Of a DNA stretch of 64,000 nt, positions 27,768-39,090 are shown one piece after another; positions within the stretch are counted from its first letter, which is position 1; each line of letters starts with the position of its first letter. Position numbers and translations under genes: made by a program. The DNA is taken from NCBI GenBank assembly GCA_014898415.1, contig RCTD01000003.1, positions 1,302,001 through 1,366,000 on the forward strand, read 5' to 3'. The DNA is from Stromatinia cepivora (taxonomy: Eukaryota > Ascomycota > Leotiomycetes > Helotiales > Sclerotiniaceae). The notes beneath the pieces are model-generated. The model worked only from the letters and a program-made list of their open reading frames with translations. It made no database searches and was not told the DNA's origin.

Positions 27768-28076
27768 TATCATGGGATAATATGATTATATAGCACTTTC
27801 AGGGATCGTTGAATAGGTGGTATATGTGATTGGTAGAGTAAAAGAATTGAATGACTTGTTCTTGATTATATGAATCAAGAGCTGTATATATAGAACAAAT
27901 GAGTGGTTATTTAGCCGATATACACCTTAATTAGATTAGATCTTTGTTTATTAGTATATCAGGATCATTTTATCAATTGGTGGATTGGTAAGGGCTAGTA
28001 GATCCTTCATTCCGATTGGAAAGCATACGCTTTGATCCTTTATAAGATACAGGGGATTGCGGGGCTTTCCGTGACA
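27768..28076 (-). repeat. Copia 5' LTR
   Basis: This 309-bp repeat is paired with 19819-20127. The adjacent putative primer site is 27755-27767. Confidence 0.88.
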
Positions 28077-28081
28077 TATAT

Positions 28082-28171
28082 TAAATCGTATGATTCGTAA
28101 TATATATGCACTTGATATGGGAGATAAGGGGCATCACGTGATTAGCCTCCTGTAGTTCACGATTCGTGACA
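28082..28171 (-). repeat. Second part of the split Gypsy 5' LTR
   Basis: This segment is homologous to 9422-9527. It is clearly less decayed than that copy, keeping GGGGCATCACGTG and TTCGTGACA. Confidence 0.8.
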
Positions 28172-28176
28172 TCAGG

Positions 28177-29411
28177 GATGCAGGCTTCAGGATTTATTTT
28201 CGTATTTATCGATAGTATTTCAATATAATATCGATATTATATTGATATAGTTATATTCAACAACTTAATAACTATAATATTATAGTTTTAAATCAAGCCA
28301 ATACGCTTTTTAAGCTAATTATTTAATTAATCGGGTTTATAATCTCCTGAAGGAAGTTGATCGATTAATAATAATGAATAATATAATAATAATATTATTT
28401 ACTATTATTATAATGGAAGACTTAGTTATATAGCTTAAAGGGTAATCGAATATATAATGATTGAAATCAAAATATAAATGTATTGAATATTGAATTTTAT
28501 TTTGCTTATTTTTCGAAGAATTCTTTGAAGAAAATCTTATTATTTATAATATTTGATAAGATTCTATGAAATTCTATAATATTCTATGATTATAAATAAG
28601 ATCGATTTAAATCGAATCTTATAGAATTATTTTATATAATGGAATGAAATAGTAATCAATAATATTTAACCTTAGAAATAAGGAAGTTCTATATACTTCC
28701 ATCACATTCTATTCCATTATAAATCATTTTAATATGATATATAATCAAAATTTAATAATATTAAATTATATTATTAATATATCACGTGATCATATAACCA
28801 TCGGTTCGGTTAATATTATTAAGTGATTTAATAAACTTATTAGAAATTCTTATAATTTCTTCTTTTATTCAAATTCCAAGATTAATTTTTTATCAATAAA
28901 TTCATTAGAATATATTTTGAAAATTTTCTTATTTTAAATTATTAAATAATTTATAATATTTTTTAAAACTTTTTTTTATTTTTATTTTTATCTATTTTAT
29001 ATATATTATATCTAATTGAATTCTTTTTATAAAATATTAAATTCAGAATTTTTTATTTTATATATAAATATAAAATAAATTCTATTGAAAACTTTAACAA
29101 AAATATAATAATAATTGTTTTCAAAAAATAATAAATAATGTTTTTAATCAATAAATTTTTTTTTCAAATAATTCGAAATAATATATTAAAAAAAATATAT
29201 TAAATATAATTATATTATATATTAAAACCAAAATAATTTTTTTTGATCTAGATTAATCAATTTTATATTTTATATTTTCGATAATAAAATGATTGAAATT
29301 TAAAAAGGTTTTGATATATAATTAAGATATTATTGAATATTAATTCGATATAGATTTGATTTCATATTAATAATATATTATTTTAATAGGTTTTTTATAT
29401 TATTTAAAGTA
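28177..29411. other. AT-rich segment, probably the far side of the older Copia relic
   Basis: If the Gypsy is removed, this segment is continuous with 9245 and so would be the leader and 5' LTR of the older Copia. CGGGTTTATAAT at 28332-28343 repeats the putative primer site seen in the younger Copia (27756-27767), which supports that reading. LTR limits cannot be set because no partner copy is in the window. No gene is seen. Confidence 0.4.
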
Positions 29412-30224
29412 AGTCAACCACTCTAATTTCCAACCACCTCTACTTTCCGGTTATCATTTATATCAAAAATCATTATTTTTTGTATTTTTAATTTTCTTAT
29501 TTATGAATATAATTAAATGAAATTTTGATTAAAAGTTTATTATCTAAATTCAAATCAATTCTGTAAATTTCAGATTTTTCACAATTTTTTTCGTTAGGAT
29601 ATTAAAGGTTGAATTTTCGAATTTTGATTTATATATAATTTATACACAAATTAAAAAAACATCAAAATCTTGAATAATTTTTCAACAAAAATAATTAAAA
29701 ATAAATTATAACTTTTAAATTAATCCTGAAATTATATTATATAAAATGAATCTAATTTCGAAAAATCTTTATTCATAAATAATGTTTTATTACTAATTGA
29801 AAAATTATTTATATAAAATTTTGTATGAAATAAAATATAAATATCAATAAAAGATTATCTATAAATTATTATATATAATAATTCGATTCATTTTATAAAA
29901 TATGATTCAAAGATTTCCAAAAAAATTATAATTTATTTTTAATTATTTTTGTTGAAAAATTATTCAAGATTTTGATGTTTTTTTAATTTGTACATAAATT
30001 ATATATAAATCAAAATTCGAAAATTCAACCTTTAATATCTTAACGAAAAAATTGTGAAAAATCTGAAATTTACAGAATTGATTTGAATTTAGATAATAAA
30101 CTTTTAATCAAAATTTCATTTAATTATATTCATAAATAAGAAAATTAAAAATGCAAAAAATGATGATTTTTAGTATGAATGATGGTCGGAAAATAGGGGT
30201 AGCCGGAAACTAGAGTGGTTGACT
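29412..30224. mobile_element. Foldback MITE with Fot1-like ends, 813 bp
   Basis: The two ends are inverted copies of each other: AGTCAACCACTCTA at 29412 and its reverse complement ending at 30224, flanked by TA on both sides (29410-29411 and 30225-30226). Arms of at least 305 bp (recognisably up to about 345 bp) pair across a loop of roughly 120-200 bp, so the element could form a long hairpin. Arm differences are nearly all C/T or G/A transitions. The AGTCAA start and TA target are those of Fot1/pogo elements (established knowledge); no transposase is inside, so it is non-autonomous. Confidence 0.85.
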
Positions 30225-30226
30225 TA

Positions 30227-31640
30227 TTATATAATATTTGAATATAATAATTATTAAATAAAGTATTTAGATATCAAAGGAAATAAAACAATACATAAAT
30301 TTTGATCAATTTTAATATTCTAAAAGATATTTATAATATTAATTCTAATTTCAAATTTATTATTAATAGATTTGATTTTATTTTCAAAGATCTTTAGTTC
30401 AATATTAAATAGATTTAATACTCTAAATATAGTATAAAATTATCTCTAAATTATTATAAATAAAGTTTCTATTATATTATTTATTATCAAATTATTAATA
30501 AATAAAGAAAACAATTCAAAATTCAATTTTAATTTATATTAATTAATAATTTTGTAAAACTTTTTATTATTTTTGATTTTATTAATAATATATTCTCAAT
30601 ATTTATATTTAATTTTATATATAGTATTATAGAAAATCTTAATAAAAATAAATTCATTTGGGTTGTTTGAATTTTGATGTAGTTTTTACAAGTTTTTTTA
30701 TAGTTGTTGTTTTTTTATAAAATTAAATATTTTTTATTTTGATTAAATTTGTTTATCATATAAATAATTGATTTTAAAATAATAATAAAAGGTTTCATAA
30801 AGATTTCGATTATATTAATATCGGAAAAAGTTTTGAGATGATATAAATCAATAATATCAATATTAACAAAATTCGAAAATTGATTAAAGAAGTTTTTAAA
30901 GATTTAATAATAGAATTATTTTAAAATAATTTATTCTTTGTTAAGAATTATTATAATTTGAATTATATAATTAGATTTGATATATAAATCTTCTTCAATG
31001 AAAATATCAATAAAAGAAATATTTTAAAAAAAGTTTAAAATATACTTTGTTTTGTAAATAAATTTATTAAAATCTTTAATAAAATTTATATTATTAAAAA
31101 TAAATCAAATTATTAAATTATTATTTTAATAAATAATATAAATCCTAAATTCAAATATATTATATTATATATTGAAATCACTTTTAATGAAATATTATTA
31201 AATAAATATAAAATGAATAGTATAATTTATTATTTTATCGATTATTAATTATCGATATATATTTAGAACAATAATATTACAAATTTATAATAACGTTTAC
31301 CGAACGTAATATTGAAGTCAATATATATTGGATCAAATAATTGATTTTACCGAATATAACATTAAACCAAATAAAAAACATTGAGTCTAATATATATTTG
31401 ATCAAATATTCGAACTTTTCCCTATACAATGATCAACAGCAGCTTTTTAGAACTGTTAAAGAAAATATTTGAAAAATCTTCATTTCTATATACCTCCGTC
31501 ACTTTCTTAAATATCAATCTCACTACCTCAAATATATTAGCCTCATCCAAATATACCCAAATACATATTAGCCCCAATATTTTTATTACTCTCAATATTT
31601 CTAATATTTCAGAAAATCGATTCGAACGGACCCTTAAAGC
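30227..31640. other. AT-rich flank and compartment boundary
   Basis: No gene is seen. Two degenerate copies of a roughly 65-bp unit (TTTACCGAACGTAATATTGA-type, each ending in a GATCAAATA word) lie at about 31,295-31,412. Composition changes to normal over about 200 bp near 31,640. Confidence 0.5.
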
Positions 31641-31810
31641 TTAAACTCGATTGAAATATATTTTTCACTCCTCACTGTAAGATCTAGAATATTCCTACTG
31701 TGCTTTCCCTCTCCTCTCCCCCACTACATGCGCTTGAAAAATCCATACTTCTTCGTCCCTCACTATCAGCCGCCACGATCTCATTCACACGCCGTTGACA
31801 ATCCATCTAC

Positions 31811-32506
31811 CTACGCGGCTAAAACAGGTTTTCCTGTGCCGTATTCCAGATCGAAAACTGGCATTGAAGTCAATGGTGTCTGCAAGCCCAACTGAGATGG
31901 GCAAGTAGGCTGATTACTTGTTTTCAAATTCAGTGTGCATTCTTCATCCTTTCCATATGTACAAGCACTCGTCGCAATGTTCCACAGTCCATAGTTCTGT
32001 GCGACCCAATTTGGTCCTGTATTTATACAGTTTGATATGTAGTTCATTGAGTTCGCCGCCGAGAAAGGAAGTTTCTTATCCGGAGATATAATCAGATCTA
32101 CGCAAGCTGACATGGGCTGGATGGTATATGTAGCAGATATGCGTCCACCCTCTTCGGGTTTCTTTGTAGCAGATTGTCCCGCGTAGAGATAGTTCCAAGC
32201 ATCATAAGAGATATCATGTGCTCCACCTGATTGGTCGATATGAAGCAAGTTGACGGAGCGCCCAGCGTAAGATACTTGCAAGCATATACTGGCACCACAA
32301 TCTGGGAAAGTGGGCCAGTATGCAACGCGGTTAGTGTTGATCATGCAACCAAGAACGCCGATTGAGCTGGAGAATTGCTGATGAGGAGTTATGGAAACCG
32401 GGGTCCTCGCTGCTGGGGCTGCTGCTGCAACAAAAGTTGGGGCCGAGAGGGCAACTGCCGGTGCAGCGCTAGCAAGTGCGAGAAGAGAGGTGAAATATTT
32501 TTGCAT
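31811..32506 (-). CDS. Small secreted eight-cysteine protein, possible effector
   Basis: This is a single-exon gene of 231 residues. The start MQKYFTSLLALASAAPAVAL is a clear signal peptide followed by an Ala-rich stretch. The mature part has eight cysteines, so up to four disulfides. Features are CMINTNRVAYWPTFPDC and a GGAHDISYDAWNYL segment that resembles the HDLS-type loop of double-psi beta-barrel (RlpA/barwin/expansin-like) proteins; that resemblance is tentative. The frame extends upstream without a stop, but the Met chosen gives the signal peptide. It is the first intact gene after the RIP-decayed block and shows no decay itself. The protein is probably extracellular or in the cell wall. 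The location beside a repeat block is typical of fungal effectors but is not proof. Confidence 0.8.
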   Translation of the reverse strand: MQKYFTSLLALASAAPAVALSAPTFVAAAAPAARTPVSITPHQQFSSSIGVLGCMINTNRVAYWPTFPDCGASICLQVSYAGRSVNLLHIDQSGGAHDISYDAWNYLYAGQSATKKPEEGGRISATYTIQPMSACVDLIISPDKKLPFSAANSMNYISNCINTGPNWVAQNYGLWNIATSACTYGKDEECTLNLKTSNQPTCPSQLGLQTPLTSMPVFDLEYGTGKPVLAA

Positions 32507-33775
32507 TTTAAAGAATTGGCTGAAATGTTGTTTGTTAAAAGATTTTAGAAAGACAATTGTAACTAATGTATATTTGAGAGGTGAAAATGTAGGCTCAGAA
32601 AGAGTGACTATGAAGAAAAAGACAGATAATAAAAGGAATGACTGGCAACTTTTGAGGTGGCAAGAAGTAGACACGAGAATTGTAGAAGTTATATTTCGAA
32701 TGATAGACGAGAACAGCGAAAACGAAGGTTTAAGTAGGCAATGGGGTTACACCCGTGTCTTCAATACACTATACGTGAAGGATACATCTAAGAAGGTTAT
32801 AAATTCATCGATGGTGGCATAGCAAGCTATTTCGTTTCCTTCACGTCAGGTCTATTGTCATCATAGGGTTCCCAGGTAAAGGAAATTGCGACAGGTAGAA
32901 ACAACCTTGTTGTGAAGTGGTTCGGAAATTGGTAAGGGAAAAGAGCGTGTGGAGGATTGATCAATAGATCTAAGATCTTTGGTAAAAGGATTGTATGGAA
33001 TGGCATGGCTGAACTTGATATAGTTTTTCTAGATTTGGTGCGCAATATCATTGATCTTCGTAATAAATGTTCTAACGTACTTAACATAAGCCAAGCTGCT
33101 TAATGCTCCTCCGAATCTTCAACGACCATTGGATTTCTCAGTGAACTTGCGATTGACAGTTAAAGATACGGGAGGCCGTGGGGTAGGTTAAGAATCCTAA
33201 GATGATGATGAAATCTGAGGTGCGTTACCTTAATTTTGTGAGCCCATTAAGGATGAGGCTTAGCGAAGGATCAACAGAACAAAAACAGCTCGAGACAGAG
33301 ACTATTTATAGTTAATTACTAACTTCAACTCAATCTCATATACAATCAAAGGACTTAAATTTGTATTAATGGAGTGAGAGAGAAAGCGCGATACATCTAA
33401 CATATATATACACATGTAGATTACTAGTCGAACTCAAAGGTAATCTTACAAAAGGAAGCATCACACTTGTCTTGATGATATAATCGCCATGTCAAATGCA
33501 ACAGCTCGAAGCTTTTATCTAGGAAAGGTCCCCTGACTTCTTGTTCGCAACAATGAATCATCCATCAGCTACACACTACATTGCATCGTGATGCTGGATC
33601 AGATGTGTTCAATAGAACGGATGTGCAAAAAGCCGAGACGAATAGTAACAAGAAAACATAACATTGACGTGATAGCTTCTAGGCCCGAACGACCAAGAGC
33701 TTTCTGATATTTCTTCTTGTATTAAATTTATGCAGTTGAGGTATAATTTACAGTCAAGGTCATGACTCCGTTTGT
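32507..33775. other. Intergenic region, 1.3 kb
   Basis: This is the upstream region of the secreted-protein gene and the 3' side of KGD2. Small frames are present at 32391-32822 (+) and 32827-33087 (-), but they show no splice structure or family resemblance. I see no RNA gene. Confidence 0.4.
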
Positions 33776-35232
33776 CTACAAAAGCATTCTTCTTGGATCC
33801 TCTATGTACTCCTTAACCTTAACGAGGAATTGGACGGCCTCTCTTCCATCGAGTAGACGATGATCATAGGTCAAGGCCAGGTACATCATAGGACGAATGA
33901 CAATTTGGCCGTTAACGACAAGGGGCCTATCCTTGATTGCATGTAGACCCAAAACCGCAGTTTGTGGAAGATTGATGATGGGTGTACCCATCAATGAACC
34001 AAACACACCACCGTTGCTAATAGTGAAAGTGCCACCAGCCATGTCTTCAATTGTAAGTTTGTTGTCACGAGCCTGTGAATCAGTAAGCAAGGATCGAGTC
34101 AAATATGCTACAGAACAAAATTACCTTCTTGCCTAAATCAGCAATAGTCTTCTCGATACCGACAAGGTCCATGGCCTCAGTGTTGCGAACAACAGGAGTT
34201 ACCAAGCCCTTCTCGGTGGCGACAGCGACGCTGATATCGACATAATCCCTGTAAACGATGGTGTCACCCCCGTTTGGACCCTCAATGGATGCGTTCACTG
34301 CAGGAATGTCTCGCATAGCAAGCACAGATGCACGAGAGAAGGCACTCATGAACCCAAGCTTGACGCCAGTCTTCTTGAGCACCTCATCCTTGTAGAGCTT
34401 TCTGAATTCCATCAAAGATGACATATCAACCTCGTTGAAGGTTGTAAGAGATGCCGCGGTATTTTGCGATTGCTTCAAACGCTCGGCAATACGTAGTCGC
34501 ATCCGATTCATCTTGACCTAATAATATTGTTAGCCGGACAAATTGTGTAAAGGGCTGGGGATGATCCATACGCGACGCTCCTCCCGGCTGCCCAACGTAG
34601 GTGCGGAACTACTGGATGATGATTCTTGCTTCTTGGACTCCGATGGTTTGGGCTTAGGGGTCTCCTTTGGCTCTGCTTTCTTCTCCGGAGGTGGGGAAGA
34701 GCTGGATTGCTCTTTGGATTTCGGCTCCTCCTTCTTCGATGGCTCAGGATCCGATGACGTTGATTGGTCTTTCGATGCTGGCTCTTTGGGTTCCGAAGAG
34801 GCCTTTTCTTTATCACCACCCTCTGGAGCACCCCCAAGTTCGAGACGGACCAAATCTTGACCAACGATAACGGTATCTTCTTCGTTCGCCAAGAATTCCT
34901 TTATTGTGCCAGCTTCAGGAGCATTGACAGCAACATCGATCTACACATTTTCTTGTCAGCCATGGATTCTTGTGTACATGTTGGAATATACCGACTTTAT
35001 CCGTCTCAATTGTAGCAATTTCCTCATCCTGCTCAACATAATCCCCGATCTGTTTTGACCATTGCTTCAAAGTCCCCTCAGAGATGGACTCTGCCATCTC
35101 TGGTACTTTGACAACCTTGTCGGCATAATTGCGAAATTGCTGGATAACTGGAAGAGGATATCTCAATTGCGGCGCCGCGGAGCGTTGAGCCCGCAAAAAT
35201 CGCGAGGCTGTTAAGACCCTCCTGGTAAGCAT
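33776..35232 (-). CDS. KGD2: Dihydrolipoyllysine succinyltransferase, E2 of 2-oxoglutarate dehydrogenase
   Basis: There are four exons, 35232-34996, 34940-34572, 34517-34125 and 34072-33776, giving 431 residues. The enzyme transfers the succinyl group from lipoamide to CoA in the TCA cycle, in the mitochondrial matrix. Residues 1 to about 40 are an Arg-rich mitochondrial targeting sequence. The lipoyl domain follows, with the modified Lys79 in ETDKIDV, the codon after which intron 1 falls. Next come a long Lys/Pro/Ser/Glu linker (about 125-200) and the catalytic domain from [18 protein letters not shown], ending with YDHRLLDG (His404, Asp408). As usual for E2o there is no E1/E3-binding domain. 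Introns are 52-55 bp. The gene is transcribed divergently from the complex I gene at 35702. Length agrees with the family (yeast 463). Confidence 0.95.
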
Positions 35233-35701
35233 TTCGAAAGGAGAGAAAAAATCAAGAGGTTATGTTCCGTGAGAGGAGGTGAGTATTTAAGAGAGATCCG
35301 AAGAAAGGAAGACCTGGCTGAGTTGTAGGAAAAGAAATGAAGAACCTATTTCCAAGGTCAACAAACGCGCATGCGAAAAGAAATAGGTAAAAGATAAGAT
35401 TTGTTAATTATTACTGTATGATGTCTTTTTTGGGTTCGCGAGTTTTGAAGCGATGTCCCGACATTCGTACCCACAAGACGCCCGCACAATATTCCCACAC
35501 CTACCAGTATCAACCACCACTCCACCTTTACTGAATATTCATTCCGCGACCACCAACCACCAACCACAGTTTAGACGTTTCCGATCAATAGCGTCAGCCT
35601 GACGACAGAGTACTTGAGTGGTCGGGGAAAAAAACGCTATCCTTTTGGCATTGCCCATCTATTTTAAGCCTCAGCGGAGAAAAGATTAGATTTGATTCAT
35701 A
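35233..35701. promoter_or_regulatory. Shared divergent promoter, KGD2 and complex I subunit
   Basis: These 469 bp separate two start codons facing away from each other, both for mitochondrial energy-metabolism proteins. A pyrimidine-rich stretch CCACCACTCCACC lies near 35,515. I see no clear TATA box. Confidence 0.5.
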
Positions 35702-36222
35702 ATGTCTACCAGAGCTACAGTATCGTGGGTCTCAACACCTCCATCATATACAGGGCATCAGTACTAACCCTTCCGTCTAGGTCGCTCTATCGACGCTCCC
35801 TAAAGCTTTCCTTAGACTGGTGTGTACATCGATATCTCTGGAGAGGTCAAGCATTGTACATCAGATCATTATTCGAGGCGCAGAAGAACGTCCACGACCC
35901 AAGATTACAGAGGGCAAGTTACTTAATTGGTACAACGGGGGATGCAGACTAATTTGGTATTTCGCAGGCATTGTTTAAAGAGACAGAGGATTTACTTGAG
36001 AAGTGGAAGCACCCAGATCCATACCGCCCACCTACTGCACCTGGAGGTAAGTTTCCTCTAGGCTGGTCGGATACACATCATATACTTACAATGTTATCTT
36101 TCAAGGGTCGAAATATGAACGAAACCTTCCAGCACCAATTCTCGACCGTAAGTTATATTATTTATCGAATGCCGAGATGGCCGCGTTAACATTTTACAGC
36201 TCCACCAAAGATGGTCTTGTAA
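35702..36222 (+). CDS. LYR-family complex I subunit B22 (NDUFB9-like)
   Basis: Five exons, 35702-35724, 35781-35913, 35968-36046, 36106-36147 and 36200-36222, give 99 residues. The protein starts MSTRATVSSLYRRSLKLSLDW, in which SLYRRSLK is the LYR motif of mitochondrial LYRM proteins. It continues VHRYLWRGQALYIRSLFEAQ and ends in a Pro-rich tail (HPDPYRPPTAPGG, APILDPPPK). It is an accessory subunit of NADH:ubiquinone oxidoreductase in the inner membrane; LYR proteins bind the mitochondrial acyl carrier protein (family knowledge). The second intron, 35914-35967, begins GCAAGT and ends CAG, a GC-AG intron; no GT donor nearby keeps the frame. The first exon is only 23 bp and was placed by frame and by the TACTAAC branch site before 35781. 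Confidence 0.88.
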
Positions 36223-36851
36223 GTTTCTGGGTAACGCATGGAGATAGGAGATAGATGGCTACACGGTGGACTTACAGTCAGTGGAAGAAACGAGAAATTG
36301 TACATAGCACCAGGAAATTTGACGACGTTTCCAGTACACTTTAGATATGCCTTTAGAATACATGAACGTTATCTCGTCGAGTGACTTTCCATGCAGGCCG
36401 ATAAAGTTTCGAAGAGAATAAGCACAGTCTGAAATGTCAGGGAAATCGCATTTGTTGTGCAAAATTCGGGAAAAGAAAAACTAGAAAAACTAATGAGAAT
36501 TACCACCAAGTTGTAAGGTCGGAAGTCGAATGTTGGAACAGCAGTCAAGACGGCGAAGCTCTTCCACATTCTCGGGAAAATTCAAAATAAAGACGCGTTT
36601 CGCGTTCCAAATTCCCACGTTTAACCCTAATATTTCATTGCACTGAGTGAAGATGGAAGTAAAGTATTTTGGAAAATGAATGATCATTCGGATTTCATTC
36701 ATAAGATTGATTCAGAAAACAATCCTAATCCATTGCCATGGATTTTAATGTACAACCGGAACGCGAAAAAGTAACCATAAACCCAAACCCATACGACACC
36801 CCATTATCATAAAAGCAGACCATCTCAAGCCGACAACCCAGAAACGAAAAT
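36223..36851. other. 3' to 3' intergenic region, complex I subunit and H2A
   Basis: This is a convergent spacer of 629 bp. Weak minus-strand frames (36259-36702) could be joined by a GT-AG intron, but the product resembles nothing I know. I do not call a gene. Confidence 0.35.
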
Positions 36852-37504
<653 letters not shown>

Positions 37505-38014
37505 GATGAAGATGGTATAAAATCAAAAAGTAAGTTAAAGTTGATTGAAGTTAATGAATTGATTCAATGAAGAATTTTGGTGTAAGTTGTATCGAAAGTT
37601 TTGCGTGGATGGAAAATGAATTTGTTGATGGAAGTTTGAAAGGGCGCAGGTAATTTATCAACACAGCTTGTGATTTAACTACTGCATAAGTTCTTTCCCA
37701 TAGAGAACTAAACCATTTTCGGCACTACCCGCTGTCCAATCATATAATTCACTTATGGTTCCACAGCAATTTGGTATCCAATCATATAATTTATTTTTTA
37801 GTCCCACCATAAATTTGGTGTACCACTTGGCGCTAGTGTACACGAAGTGATTAGCAAGTCTGCCTTTTACTTAAACCGTTCTCTTTCCCTTCAATTCATT
37901 CAACTTCGAATAATTTCAAACAACAAAACAAACTGACGCCTATCTGCACACTTACATCAACATCAACTCCCACCTTATATCTTTCAATCCACCAAACCAC
38001 ATTTTATATTCAAA
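37505..38014. promoter_or_regulatory. Divergent histone promoter with duplicated CCAAT block
   Basis: This is the 510-bp spacer between the H2A and H2B start codons. The block CCAATCATATAATT occurs twice, with CCAAT at 37736-37740 and 37778-37782. It is a candidate site for the CCAAT-binding HAP/NF-Y complex acting on both genes. The repeat is seen; the function is inferred. Confidence 0.65.

Positions 38015-39090
<1,076 letters not shown>

Larger units (their letters stand above)
19819..28076 (-). mobile_element. Copia LTR retrotransposon inserted in the Gypsy LTR
   Basis: The 309-bp LTRs (19819-20127 and 27768-28076) and a perfect TSD TATAT (19814-19818 and 28077-28081) define it. On the minus strand the LTR begins TGTCACGG and ends in TGATA. 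A G-run purine tract (GGGGGGTG) touches the left LTR. The minus-strand sequence after the right LTR, ATTATAAACCC, resembles a RIP-altered complement of the initiator-tRNA-Met anticodon arm (TTATGAGCCC), a half-tRNA primer as used by Drosophila copia. Pol order on the minus strand is protease, integrase, reverse transcriptase, RNase H, as expected for Copia. About 1.9 kb between RNase H and the 3' LTR is not pol. Confidence 0.88.
9246..28171 (-). mobile_element. Gypsy-type LTR retrotransposon, host of two later insertions
   Basis: The outer ends are TGTGACG at 9246 and CGTGACA at 28171, flanked by the same 5-bp word TCAGG (9241-9245 and 28172-28176). The left LTR is 9246-9527. The right LTR is split into 19647-19818 and 28082-28171 by a Copia insertion. 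A purine-rich tract next to the left LTR (minus-strand AAGGAAAAGATAG, 9528-9541) marks it as the 3' LTR. Pol relics on the minus strand fit: reverse transcriptase at 12,680-12,960, RNase H at 11,880-12,080, and integrase zinc region at 11,390-11,490. After removing the nested elements the interior is about 6.5 kb, a normal Gypsy size. Confidence 0.82.

Noticed and set aside
1..31400. Bacterial-type systems, CRISPR-like arrays, or mitochondrial origin for the AT-rich half
   Set aside because: Repeats are LTRs, inverted ends and minisatellites without spacer structure, and Gypsy, Copia and Tc1 coding relics plus RIP-type stops identify decayed nuclear fungal transposons.
32391..32822. 143-residue plus-strand frame
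   Set aside because: It lies largely antisense to the signal-peptide region of the secreted protein and its promoter; no family resemblance.
34543..34860. Plus-strand frames opposite the KGD2 linker
   Set aside because: They mirror the low-complexity Lys/Pro/Ser linker of KGD2 on the other strand.
36259..36702. Possible two-exon minus-strand gene between the complex I subunit and H2A
   Set aside because: A GT-AG pair exists, but the product is unlike any known protein and the region is a convergent 3' spacer.
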